This document shows, one piece after another, positions 48,520-57,256 of a DNA stretch of 64,000 nt (position 1 is the first letter of the stretch; each line of letters starts with the position of its first letter). The notes beneath the pieces were generated by a model. That model searched no databases, was not told the DNA's origin, and saw only the letters and a list, made by a program, of their open reading frames with translations. The stretch covers positions 1 through 64,000 of the IMG/VR virus record IMGVR_UViG_3300042341_001202. One strand, given 5' to 3'. The translations under genes and the position numbers were made by a program. This stretch comes from a virus.

Positions 48520-49485
48520 ATGCTAATACGTGAACTTTTGAGTGAAGTCAAGCGGCCTCTAACCGTAGTTGACCTTCGATATGAAGAACCCGCTGACCCC
48601 AAGAAAGTGCTAAAGCACTGGGGGAGTGAGCCCAAAGAGTATATTCATCCTCAAGATGGATATTTTTGGCACTGGAGTGAAGGCAAACTTTTGCTACACA
48701 GTGAGAGAAATGAGCACTACAGTTGGAAAATGACCCAATTGTTGGGCTTGCGCGACTCAACGGAAACAAAGCAGCCTTTGGGAGAACTTTGGAACACCTT
48801 AAATGGCAAGGTGGATTTCAATAATCGTACAGTTACCATACTCAAGGAATATACAAATAACACGTCACGCCAAAGAGCCATCAGCAATCTTAAAGAATTA
48901 CAAGATGCATTCATAGTTTTGATGCGTTATGGTTTAGGTGAAGATTTCAAGGTAGCTGGAGTTCCATCACATGTTGCTAAAACTGTAGGCAAAGTATTGG
49001 CCCAAACAGATCCCACTAGTATTGTGCTCAGAGGAGACTCTCCTGTCATGTATCACGGCACAAGTAGTGACAGGTGGGAACAAATACAACAAAAGGGGTT
49101 GCAGCCAGGACACACTGGAGAAGCTTATGCGGATCTGCGTCCTGGATATAGTGAACACAATGTTTATTTGGCAACTAATCCCAAAGTAGCAGAGTTTTAT
49201 GCCAAAAGACAGGCCAAGAAAGATGGCAGTTCGTCAGGTGTAATACTTAAAGTAACAGTGCCTGATCCTGCTAGGTTACTGAGCGATGATGAGTGGATCC
49301 CTTCTGGCCAATGGAGCGAGAAAGAACAAAGAGTGATACCGCCTAGCCCCAGTGCTCAATTGCGGCGAGGAGGCAGTCAACAAGCCTTACGCAGCAGTGG
49401 GAGGCAGTTGGGCAGTTTTGCATACCGCGGGCGTATTCCCAGTTCAAGAATTGAACTTGTGCGGAATGTGGCTGTGAAAAGTTAG
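48520..49485 (+). CDS. ART/Tpt1-fold protein with capsid-targeting-like leader
   Basis: 321 residues. Leader MLIRELLSEVKR has an L-x-E processing candidate (L-S-E), like the T4 Alt leader. The C-terminal part (about 175-250) has M-Y-H-G-T-S-S-D-R-W, L-x-x-G-L-Q-P-G, N-V-Y-L-A-T and V-I-L-K-V-T-V, the H-Y-type NAD-binding core of diphtheria-toxin/Tpt1-like ADP-ribosyl transferases. A TAAATA box lies 4 bases before ATG. Likely ejected with DNA to modify a host target or RNA; a KptA-like role is the alternative. Confidence 0.75.
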   Translation: MLIRELLSEVKRPLTVVDLRYEEPADPKKVLKHWGSEPKEYIHPQDGYFWHWSEGKLLLHSERNEHYSWKMTQLLGLRDSTETKQPLGELWNTLNGKVDFNNRTVTILKEYTNNTSRQRAISNLKELQDAFIVLMRYGLGEDFKVAGVPSHVAKTVGKVLAQTDPTSIVLRGDSPVMYHGTSSDRWEQIQQKGLQPGHTGEAYADLRPGYSEHNVYLATNPKVAEFYAKRQAKKDGSSSGVILKVTVPDPARLLSDDEWIPSGQWSEKEQRVIPPSPSAQLRRGGSQQALRSSGRQLGSFAYRGRIPSSRIELVRNVAVKS

Positions 49486-49489
49486 CTGG

Positions 49490-49681
49490 TTATAGATAAG
49501 TCAAAACAAACTGGGTTTTTTCTTCCAAAGAAGGGAATGAGATGGTGATAGACCCGTTCCCAAAATACACTCCTGCTGCATGATCATTCTCCAATTTCAA
49601 AAGCAGCATTGATGGCACAATTTTAGCATCACGTGACATTTCATACCATTTGCTCCATGGAATGGAAATAGAGCAGTTCAT
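49490..49681 (-). CDS. Small protein of the F-x-L-x-W family (63 aa)
   Basis: ATG 49681 (the TTG upstream belongs to the previous gene). Ends F-P-S-L-E-E-K-T-Q-F-V-L-T-Y, with Tyr for Trp. ATGA overlap with the next paralog. Confidence 0.6.
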   Translation of the reverse strand: MNCSISIPWSKWYEMSRDAKIVPSMLLLKLENDHAAGVYFGNGSITISFPSLEEKTQFVLTYL

Positions 49682-49851
49682 AGCCAAGTCAGTACAAATT
49701 CTGAGTAGTGTTCACTATTCTCAAACTCAATCAAAAATGTGCGCTCGTTAGTGTACTCGAACCTATTAAGTGGTATGCTCATCAACCAGGTATAGACCTT
49801 CCCTGAGATCTGCAACCAACGCTGTTCGCTCATCTCAATAGTGTTGCTCAT
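49678..49851 (-). CDS. Small protein of the F-x-L-x-W family (57 aa)
   Basis: MSNTIEMSEQRWLQISGKVY, ending E-F-E-N-S-E-H-Y-S-E-F-V-L-T-W-L. A genuine gene by paralogy and ATGA coupling despite its small size. Confidence 0.55.
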   Translation of the reverse strand: MSNTIEMSEQRWLQISGKVYTWLMSIPLNRFEYTNERTFLIEFENSEHYSEFVLTWL

Positions 49852-50047
49852 TGTCAACCCAAACTAGGCGAAAGGCTATAGCATCTGATTGATGTTTGAA
49901 ATAGAAGTTGGCACCAGCACTTCTCCATAGATGCCTAGTGGGGCCAGGATCGCCCAGCGTGCGTAGGCACCACCAATAGGCTCCGTAGACGTCTCTAGTG
50001 ACTCTTACTAAATGAGGCCTGTGAGGATCAGCTGCTGGCGTGCTCAT
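49835..50047 (-). CDS. Small protein of the F-x-L-x-W family (70 aa)
   Basis: MSTPAADPHRPHLVRVTR, with G-A-Y-W-W-C-L-R and ending F-K-H-Q-S-D-A-I-A-F-R-L-V-W-V-D. Overlaps the next paralog by 17 bases. First of the three-gene run. Confidence 0.55.
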   Translation of the reverse strand: MSTPAADPHRPHLVRVTRDVYGAYWWCLRTLGDPGPTRHLWRSAGANFYFKHQSDAIAFRLVWVDNEQHY

Positions 50048-50221
50048 CACTTTTGTTCCAACACATGTTGCTCATCAAGGCAAGTCTCCCAGAATTGGAG
50101 ACAGCAAACGTTTCACATCAGCACGTAGGAGTAGCCTTCATCGTTTTTCATACTTCACATATAGCATGCCTTCCGAATTGACGCAAGGTAAATTACCCAG
50201 TTGCAGCCCTAGAAAAAATTG

Positions 50222-50249
50222 TTGACACCAATTTTTTTGGTGCTATATT
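50222..50249 (+). promoter_or_regulatory. Promoter with palindromic spacer
   Basis: TTGACA, 16 bases, TATATT. The spacer contains CACCAA/TTGGTG, an operator-like palindrome between -35 and -10. Confidence 0.65.
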
Positions 50250-50289
50250 GCACACATAGCTGAAACAGAAAACGGGAGTTTATTCTCAA

Positions 50290-50553
50290 ATGACTGAAAA
50301 GACTTTCACCTATGTGGGCATTGCCACAATGAAAAATCGCACCAAGTTCAAATATGCCAACGGCAGCATTGATGCGCGGGTCAAGAGCATGCAGCGGCTG
50401 GGTTTCACAAACATTGAGTTTGTGGGGCTTCCAGGTCCCATGACCAAAGCTGATGCCAAGAATTCAATTGCGGCACAGGAAATGGCTCAACGCCATAACT
50501 TTTCCTTGCCCAAGGCACCTGTGAGTCAAGAGGCTGAGGAAACTGAGGCTTAA
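50290..50553 (+). CDS. Conserved small protein (87 aa)
   Basis: MTEKTFTYVGIATMKNRTKFKY, with R-V-K-S-M-Q-R-L-G-F-T-N-I-E-F-V-G-L-P and acidic tail. Type common in marine T4-like phages; function unknown. Early-type promoter. Confidence 0.65.
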   Translation: MTEKTFTYVGIATMKNRTKFKYANGSIDARVKSMQRLGFTNIEFVGLPGPMTKADAKNSIAAQEMAQRHNFSLPKAPVSQEAEETEA

Positions 50554-50568
50554 AAGCCTTTGACATAC

Positions 50569-50613
50569 GTCTCCCTGTGTATAGACTTTGAACTAGCATA
50601 TACACAGGGAGAC
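50569..50613 (+). promoter_or_regulatory. 15-bp perfect inverted repeat masking a ribosome site
   Basis: GTCTCCCTGTGTATA pairs with TATACACAGGGAGAC, whose GGGAGA is the ribosome site of the next gene. It also overlaps a weak promoter (TTGACA at 50559), so it could be an operator for the helix-turn-helix protein encoded downstream. Confidence 0.7.
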
Positions 50614-50617
50614 ACTT

Positions 50618-50845
50618 ATGCTGACGCAAACTGAAAAGGTTTTTAACTATCTTGAGGCTGGTCGCACGCTAACTGCTCCAGAAGCTCGAGCTCGCTTTGG
50701 TATTCAAAATCTTCGTGCTCGAGTACATGAGCTGCGTGAAGATGGGGCTAATATTACCACTGTTCCTTATATTCGAAAGAATGGTCAGCGAGCAGTAAAA
50801 TATCAACTCATTACCCGCGCCACAAAGCGTGTTTCTCGAGCTTGA
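50618..50845 (+). CDS. Helix-turn-helix protein (75 aa)
   Basis: M-L-T-Q-T-E-K-V-F-N-Y-L-E-A-G-R-T-L-T-A-P-E-A-R-A-R-F-G-I-Q-N-L-R-A-R-V-H-E-L-R: a winged helix-turn-helix of a type found in many phages. Basic C-terminus (R-A-T-K-R-V-S-R-A). The upstream inverted repeat suggests self-control by binding DNA or by mRNA structure. Confidence 0.8.
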   Translation: MLTQTEKVFNYLEAGRTLTAPEARARFGIQNLRARVHELREDGANITTVPYIRKNGQRAVKYQLITRATKRVSRA

Positions 50846-50936
50846 TAGCTAAATAGGCAGTTGCACAAATAGACTGTCTAATTAAATTACAGCTGGTGTC
50901 ACTTACACTGAACACTGGTTTTTTAAAAATAACTGG

Positions 50937-50969
50937 GTGGGTTGAGAGTTTTTCTCAACCCACTTTTTT
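50937..50969 (+). terminator. Rho-independent terminator
   Basis: GTGGGTTGAGA pairs with TCTCAACCCAC, followed by TTTTTTG. Confidence 0.9.
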
Positions 50970-50971
50970 GT

Positions 50972-50999
50972 TTGACGGGTGGGAAGGATAGTGTATAGT
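50972..50999 (+). promoter_or_regulatory. Promoter
   Basis: TTGACG, 16 bases, TATAGT, directly ahead of the gene at 51006 (nearly leaderless). Confidence 0.6.
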
Positions 51000-51005
51000 T
51001 GATTT

Positions 51006-51428
51006 ATGACAATGCATCTTCTCCCTGCCTTCATCAACACAAATGGCAACACCAAGCGGAAGAAAACACCGCAGCAGGTGAAAGCTCAACAGGAACATGA
51101 AAAGTGGCTGAAAAAGAATGGCGTTCACCCTGAACAATTGGCCAGCAAGACTCAAACTAAAAGCCGCAAGCTGAAGCTAGATCTTGTCAAGGACAAGAGC
51201 AGTGCTAAATGCAGCAATGGTTTTGCCCCAGGTGGCGCCAAGCGGTCAGTGTTTGATAACGAATGGCAAAATCGTTATGATAATGATCCTGCTATGGCTG
51301 AACGCGAGAAGGCGGCACTTCGTGCTGCTCAAGAAAAGAAGAATCGTGTGATGCCCCTTTTCAACAAAGGCGGTCTTCAATATTCAGGCAATCTCAAGAT
51401 GACAGAGCTGGGTAAGCGTCGTCCATGA
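51006..51428 (+). CDS. Conserved basic protein (140 aa)
   Basis: MTMHLLPAFINTNGNTKRKKT, a highly charged lysine-rich middle and R-S-V-F-D-N-E-W-Q-N-R-Y near residue 80. This pattern recurs in marine T4-like phages. Function unknown. Converges with the collagen-like fibre. Confidence 0.65.
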   Translation: MTMHLLPAFINTNGNTKRKKTPQQVKAQQEHEKWLKKNGVHPEQLASKTQTKSRKLKLDLVKDKSSAKCSNGFAPGGAKRSVFDNEWQNRYDNDPAMAEREKAALRAAQEKKNRVMPLFNKGGLQYSGNLKMTELGKRRP

Positions 51429-51432
51429 CGCT

Positions 51433-53100
<1,668 letters not shown>

Positions 53101-53121
53101 CTACAACCACTTGGGCCCACA

Positions 53122-53325
53122 ATGCATTTACTACACGAACTCAAAGAGACTTTCTCTCAACAAAATTGGATCAAAAAGGTCTATGATTGTTGGCTTGTTG
53201 TTTGTTTTGTTTTGGCAATTCTTGCATTGTTTGGAGAAATCTCTCTACAAGCAATGAGTGTCTTGATGTTGCCTATGGTTGTAGTAGGCTACTTTGTAAG
53301 GCTAGTAGTTTATTTGAAGGGTTAA
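53122..53325 (+). CDS. Small membrane protein (67 aa)
   Basis: MHLLHELKETFSQQNWIKK, then two hydrophobic segments (V-V-C-F-V-L-A-I-L-A-L-F and V-L-M-L-P-M-V-V-V-G-Y-F). TAAATA box at about 53093. Holin-like in topology but alone; function unknown. Confidence 0.55.
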   Translation: MHLLHELKETFSQQNWIKKVYDCWLVVCFVLAILALFGEISLQAMSVLMLPMVVVGYFVRLVVYLKG

Positions 53326-53370
53326 CTATCCAAAAGGCAAGGATAGTGAACTGGTAGTGTAGGAATAGTC

Positions 53371-53408
53371 AAAAAAAGTTGGCTTGGAATCTAGTTCTCC
53401 AAGCCAAC
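53371..53408 (-). terminator. Rho-independent terminator after dps
   Basis: On the minus strand GTTGGCTTGGA pairs perfectly with TCCAAGCCAAC and is followed by seven T. Ends the dCMP deaminase-Dps transcript. Confidence 0.9.
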
Positions 53409-53435
53409 ATATCCTGGTCTTGAGTCCTAGCTGGG

Positions 53436-53900
53436 TTATTCTCTGTTTTGTTTTGTTGTCGCACGTAACATCCAACCGTGCTTGGCATGCCTCTCTAGAC
53501 GTCCTCCTAGGAAGTTGATAAGACCTTCATCATTGGAGATTTTGGCTTGCTCAACAGCTTTTTTCAGGCTGTCAATTACACGATCGTTGGTTTCCAGCAA
53601 CTTGCTGACCATAGCACTGCTGGTGGGAATCTTGCTGTCATCTTCAACTGTAGCCAATTCTCCCAAACGACCAAAATTGAATGGCACATATTCATCTAGT
53701 GCACGGATCTTTTCAGCAATATCATCCACTGATGCCCAAAGCTCTTCGTAGATTTTTTGAAACAACTTGTGGTATTCATAAAAATCTCTGCCTTCCACAT
53801 TGAAATGATACTTGTGTGCTATCATATACATGGTGAAAGTGTCGGCCAATACAACTTTCATTGCGTTGCCTAAATCGCTCATTTGGTTTTCCTCAGTCAT
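53436..53900 (-). CDS. Dps-like ferritin family protein
   Basis: 154 residues from ATG 53900 (ATG 53882 possible). H-K-Y-H-F-N-V-E-G-R-D-F-Y-E-Y-H-K-L-F-Q-K-I-Y-E-E-L-W-A-S-V-D-D-I-A-E-K-I-R-A-L follows the Dps ferroxidase signature (H...H...D..A-E-x-I-R). Dps sequesters iron, removes peroxide and can coat DNA. TATAAATA lies upstream within the preceding gene end, so late expression is possible. Complements SOD (55718). Confidence 0.88.
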   Translation of the reverse strand: MTEENQMSDLGNAMKVVLADTFTMYMIAHKYHFNVEGRDFYEYHKLFQKIYEELWASVDDIAEKIRALDEYVPFNFGRLGELATVEDDSKIPTSSAMVSKLLETNDRVIDSLKKAVEQAKISNDEGLINFLGGRLERHAKHGWMLRATTKQNRE

Positions 53901-54366
53901 CGTTTTCCCTATTTATAAGGGTTGTTTCATAGTTCACACCCGCAGCCTTGAGCATGCTTTGACTGACTTGAATTTGTTCACTCCATTTGGTAAAGAATAT
54001 TCCTGTGGAGTCTAAACAAGCTTGGTCCACAATCAAGTGTGTTATGCCGCTTTGGATGATTGCTCGAGTGCAATCACAACAGGGCCAGTGTGTTACAACC
54101 AATGTACAATCGTCACAACTGATGCCGTTGCGTGCACACGCATAAACTACATTCCTCTCCGCATGCTCAAACAGCCAGTTCTTTTGAGGTTTTTGCCACA
54201 CATGGGGGTCACTGTCATCAATGTTGCGTGGTGGGCCATTGTAACCAAAGCCACGAGGATTGCGATTCTTGTCAAAAATTACAGCGCCAACTTTGATCTC
54301 ATCTTTGCTCCAGCTGGCTACCTCATGTGCCAACCTTAACCATCTTTGATTCCATTTATGTGACAT
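53893..54366 (-). CDS. Deoxycytidylate deaminase
   Basis: 157 residues. Zinc-binding H-A-E-R-N and P-C-C-D-C motifs plus S-W-S-K-D-E-I-K-V-G-A-V identify dCMP deaminase, which makes dUMP for thymidylate synthesis and is standard in T4-like phages. Ends overlapping the dps start by 8 bases. Confidence 0.92.
   Translation of the reverse strand: MSHKWNQRWLRLAHEVASWSKDEIKVGAVIFDKNRNPRGFGYNGPPRNIDDSDPHVWQKPQKNWLFEHAERNVVYACARNGISCDDCTLVVTHWPCCDCTRAIIQSGITHLIVDQACLDSTGIFFTKWSEQIQVSQSMLKAAGVNYETTLINRENDD
53910..53917 (-). promoter_or_regulatory. Late promoter TATAAATA ahead of dps
   Basis: Perfect late box on the minus strand, inside the end of the dCMP deaminase gene. Confidence 0.6.
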
Positions 54367-54431
54367 AACGCAAATATCCCTATATCATATGAGCTTAACT
54401 TAAATACGTCCCTAGTGCAAGGCCCTTTGAG

Positions 54432-54923
54432 ATGACCAAGATAGTGTTTTTAGACTTTGACGGCGTGTTATTACCTGATCCTGATGCTAGAGAGCAAGCA
54501 GAGCAGGGACTGACTACCAATAACTATCTCTCTAAAGTTGTATTCAATCCCAGTTGTGTGAAAAATTTGAATGCCTTGCTCAAGGCAACTCATGCTGAAA
54601 TAGTTCTCAGCACAAGTTGGGCTGAGGGACACAGTGTTAGTGAAGTCAGCAATTGTCTCATGCGCAATGGTATTGATCCTTCCTGTATATTTGAATACGA
54701 TGATCCCAGTGAAGGCAATTACATGACTCCTAGACAGCAAGGGTCAAATCGGGGTCAAGAAGTTTTGAACTGGATTGCTGATCATCCTGAGATTGACACT
54801 TGGGTAGCAATAGATGACAACCCAGCCATCTTGTATTTGAAAACCAATTATGTGAGAACACATCCTGATCATGGTTTTGACAAAGCCAGCTTAGCAAAAG
54901 CCTTGAGCATTTTGAACAAATAA
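54432..54923 (+). CDS. HAD-like phosphatase (Swiss-Army-Knife RNA repair type)
   Basis: 163 residues. F-L-D-F-D-G-V-L (catalytic D-x-D), L-S-T-S-W-A-E and W-V-A-I-D-D-N-P follow the HAD domain of Swiss-Army-Knife RNA-repair proteins. Possible RNA-end healing, relevant in a genome with many tRNAs exposed to anticodon nucleases. AGGCCCTTTGAG precedes ATG; TAAATA at about 54404. Confidence 0.82.
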   Translation: MTKIVFLDFDGVLLPDPDAREQAEQGLTTNNYLSKVVFNPSCVKNLNALLKATHAEIVLSTSWAEGHSVSEVSNCLMRNGIDPSCIFEYDDPSEGNYMTPRQQGSNRGQEVLNWIADHPEIDTWVAIDDNPAILYLKTNYVRTHPDHGFDKASLAKALSILNK

Positions 54924-54969
54924 TCTACTTAAATAATAACTGTAAATTATCCTAGGGAAAGCAGGCATT

Positions 54970-55383
54970 ATGGTAGGGTTTGTAACAAACAATGGTATTT
55001 CATATGCAGGACAGCATCTTTTGATTGACTTGTATGACTGTCAACAGCATGGTACCCTTAACGAAATTCAAGAAGTTATGGAAGACAGTTGTAAGGCTAC
55101 AGGCGCAACTGTGCTGTTTTCATATCTGCACCCCTTTGATGGAGGAGGGGTAAGTGGTGCTGTGATATTAGCTGAATCCCATGAATCCATCCATACCTGG
55201 CCTGAATCAAAATTCGTTAGCTTGGATATTTTTGTGTGCGGCAATTGTGATCCGCATCAGGCAGTACCTATACTACAGAAATGGTTCAAGCCAGCATATT
55301 CTTCAATCAAGATGGAATTGCGGGGCATTGTGAAGCCAAATAAACTGCCTGTTGACATAAAGCAGTTTTGTCCTCATACATAA
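54970..55383 (+). CDS. speD: S-adenosylmethionine decarboxylase
   Basis: 137 residues. L-A-E-S-H-E-S-I-H-T-W-P-E contains the self-cleavage site (Glu69/Ser70) that forms the pyruvoyl cofactor. Conserved cysteine in F-V-C-G-N-C. Produces decarboxylated SAM for spermidine. Cyanophages carry speD; here homospermidine synthase adds a second polyamine route. No spermidine synthase is visible in the window. Confidence 0.92.
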   Translation: MVGFVTNNGISYAGQHLLIDLYDCQQHGTLNEIQEVMEDSCKATGATVLFSYLHPFDGGGVSGAVILAESHESIHTWPESKFVSLDIFVCGNCDPHQAVPILQKWFKPAYSSIKMELRGIVKPNKLPVDIKQFCPHT

Positions 55384-55385
55384 TT

Positions 55386-55697
55386 ATGTTTGAATCAATA
55401 ACGTTTTTGGAAGTATTGCAGTTCAGAGAGGAACGAAGTGACAAACTGTGGGGTCGTTTTCAACTTGACGATGATACTTGGCATGTATTCTGGTGTGCCT
55501 GGAAAGGCAGCAGCAGTTTCAAAACACATGGTGTTGGCTGGGAAGGTATGATTGGCTCACAGCGATCCAAAAACACTAAGTTGAAAAAAGGTTACAAAAC
55601 AATTGACTACCAGGAAGTTGTCAAAGACTGGCCTGAATTTCCCACTATGATGTTGGAAAGATTCACTTGGCACAAATTGCTGAGCTCTGCAATTTAA
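55386..55697 (+). CDS. WGR-like small protein (103 aa)
   Basis: K-L-W-G-R-F, W-H-V-F-W-C-A-W-K-G, L-K-K-G-Y-K-T-I and W-P-E-F look like a compact WGR-type domain (nucleic-acid binding in PARPs and bacterial proteins), but the match is short. ATG 55386, 2 bases after the speD stop. Confidence 0.5.
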   Translation: MFESITFLEVLQFREERSDKLWGRFQLDDDTWHVFWCAWKGSSSFKTHGVGWEGMIGSQRSKNTKLKKGYKTIDYQEVVKDWPEFPTMMLERFTWHKLLSSAI

Positions 55698-55717
55698 ATA
55701 CAAGAAAAGGATACCCC

Positions 55718-56263
55718 ATGAGCTTACGAAATCATATTTGTTTAGTAGAGGCTGCATCTCTCATAGAGCCTATCAAGATCACTAAGCTGCCTTATGGATT
55801 GAAAGATCTTGAACCAGCAATGAGTGAGCACAGCGTAGATGTGCATTACAATATTTTAACAAAAAACTACTTCAAGAAGTACAAAGCCACTGGTGACTTG
55901 TTTCAAAAAGCAGGTGCCCTATTACACAATGACTTCTTTTGGCCACTAATGCAACCTTATTCAAAAAACAACCAACCCGGTAATGCATTGGAAAAAAAGA
56001 TCTCATCAACGCACGGAACCTTAGATGCGTTCAAGAAAGCTGTGGTAGATGCAGCGTTGACTATCCAAGGCAATGGTTGGGTATTGATAATGGAAGATTT
56101 ACAAATACAAACCATCCAGAACCATGTTTTGAAACCTGGAATTGCCATGGCAATAGACCTTTGGGAACACACTACAGTTGATTACGATTTCAATCGGGAA
56201 AAGTTTTTCACGGAGTTTTGGAATGTAGTGAACTGGGATCACTTGGAACTCAAAATCAAATGA
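55718..56263 (+). CDS. Superoxide dismutase (Fe/Mn family)
   Basis: 181 residues from ATG 55718. L-P-Y-G-L-K-D-L-E-P near the start. All four metal ligands can be placed: His43 (D-V-H-Y), His70 (L-L-H-N-D-F-F-W), Asp148 and His151 (I-D-L-W-E-H), then F-W-N-V-V-N-W-D. Converts superoxide to peroxide. The GNGW motif is present but the Gln/His outer-sphere residue is unclear, so the metal is not assigned. Overlaps the IscA-like gene by ATGA. Confidence 0.88.
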   Translation: MSLRNHICLVEAASLIEPIKITKLPYGLKDLEPAMSEHSVDVHYNILTKNYFKKYKATGDLFQKAGALLHNDFFWPLMQPYSKNNQPGNALEKKISSTHGTLDAFKKAVVDAALTIQGNGWVLIMEDLQIQTIQNHVLKPGIAMAIDLWEHTTVDYDFNREKFFTEFWNVVNWDHLELKIK

Positions 56264-56592
56264 AATCTGTAATAAACTTAACACCATCAGCTGAGCAGCA
56301 CATAGATCTCATATTGTCTGAGGCAGTCCAAACAGTGTTCGTAATAGGCCTTGACAACAAAGGCTGTTCCGGACATAGTTACGTTTATGAACTGTGTAAT
56401 AATGATCAACTATCTAAATTTGATGAAACTATTGAAATTACAAATGGCACTATTGCCATCAAAGCTGATAGTGTAATGAAATTATTGGGCAGCACATTGG
56501 GCTTGGAAAGCGATTTATTTGGCAAAAAGTTTGTTTGGACCAATCCTCATGTATCTAACACCTGTGGCTGTGGCAAAAGTGTGAGTTTTTAA
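56260..56592 (+). CDS. IscA/HesB-like iron-sulfur assembly protein
   Basis: 110 residues. I-N-L-T-P-S-A start, G-C-S-G-H-S-Y (Cys36) and C-G-C-G near the end (Cys102, Cys104) are the A-type carrier cysteines. Translationally coupled to SOD, suggesting joint protection of Fe-S metabolism. Confidence 0.88.
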   Translation: MKSVINLTPSAEQHIDLILSEAVQTVFVIGLDNKGCSGHSYVYELCNNDQLSKFDETIEITNGTIAIKADSVMKLLGSTLGLESDLFGKKFVWTNPHVSNTCGCGKSVSF

Positions 56593-56597
56593 CTTAG

Positions 56598-57203
56598 ATG
56601 ATCAAAACAAACTATTCCAGTAAACTGTTTTTTGGAAAGTATAGCACCAAAATTACGGTGTCAACTGTTGTACCCAGCAAAAAAAGATATAATTATGGAT
56701 ATCCAAAACCACCTGAGGTTTTTGTTATACACGACTGGTGCAAAGATAACTTTGAAGAAAGCTATCTAATAAAAGATCATTTCATCAAGACCACCAATGA
56801 TCTTCAATATCATCAAATGGTTTATACGTCTAGCCTTGTGGACAAAAACAAATTAATTTTGGAATTTGGAACCAGGATACTTGAAATAACACAACCGTTG
56901 AACTTGGATCACGAAAAATCTCTCGATGTAAGAAATCTTGTGGTAGTCAGAAAAAATCTCCTGTTCAACAAATACAAATATAGTGTCTACTTCAAATATG
57001 ACCCAACTCATGAAACTTGGGACTGGCTCAAAAACTTTTTCCAAGATGAAACTGATTACAAGCTTGTGCCTAGCTCTAATGATATAACCTCATACCCAGT
57101 TTGGCCCCGAATTTATTTGACTGATGACACTCACCTCATGAGTTTGAAACTCATGTGGCAGGAACGCATTGATTACATCAAATCTGTAGAGTTACTGCCC
57201 TAA
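56598..57203 (+). CDS. Hypothetical protein (201 aa) with an L-x-L-x-W ending
   Basis: Basic N-terminal half. The C-terminus reads I-Y-L-T-D-D-T-H-L-M-S-L-K-L-M-W, which resembles the terminal signature of the small F-x-L-x-W family. Ends the SOD operon; unrelated to the structural genes that follow behind a late box. Confidence 0.6.
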   Translation: MIKTNYSSKLFFGKYSTKITVSTVVPSKKRYNYGYPKPPEVFVIHDWCKDNFEESYLIKDHFIKTTNDLQYHQMVYTSSLVDKNKLILEFGTRILEITQPLNLDHEKSLDVRNLVVVRKNLLFNKYKYSVYFKYDPTHETWDWLKNFFQDETDYKLVPSSNDITSYPVWPRIYLTDDTHLMSLKLMWQERIDYIKSVELLP

Positions 57204-57223
57204 ACCTGTTTTCACAATAGCCT

Positions 57224-57229
57224 TAAATA
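57224..57229 (+). promoter_or_regulatory. Late-type box TAAATA
   Basis: CTTAAATATTGG, upstream of the large tail gene at 57257. Confidence 0.55.
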
Positions 57230-57256
57230 TTGGTAATCAAAAATAATGGATTACCA

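Noticed and set aside
53325-53440. Possible tRNA on either strand
   Set aside because: The strong stem is explained by a minus-strand terminator with a T-run; no acceptor stem found.
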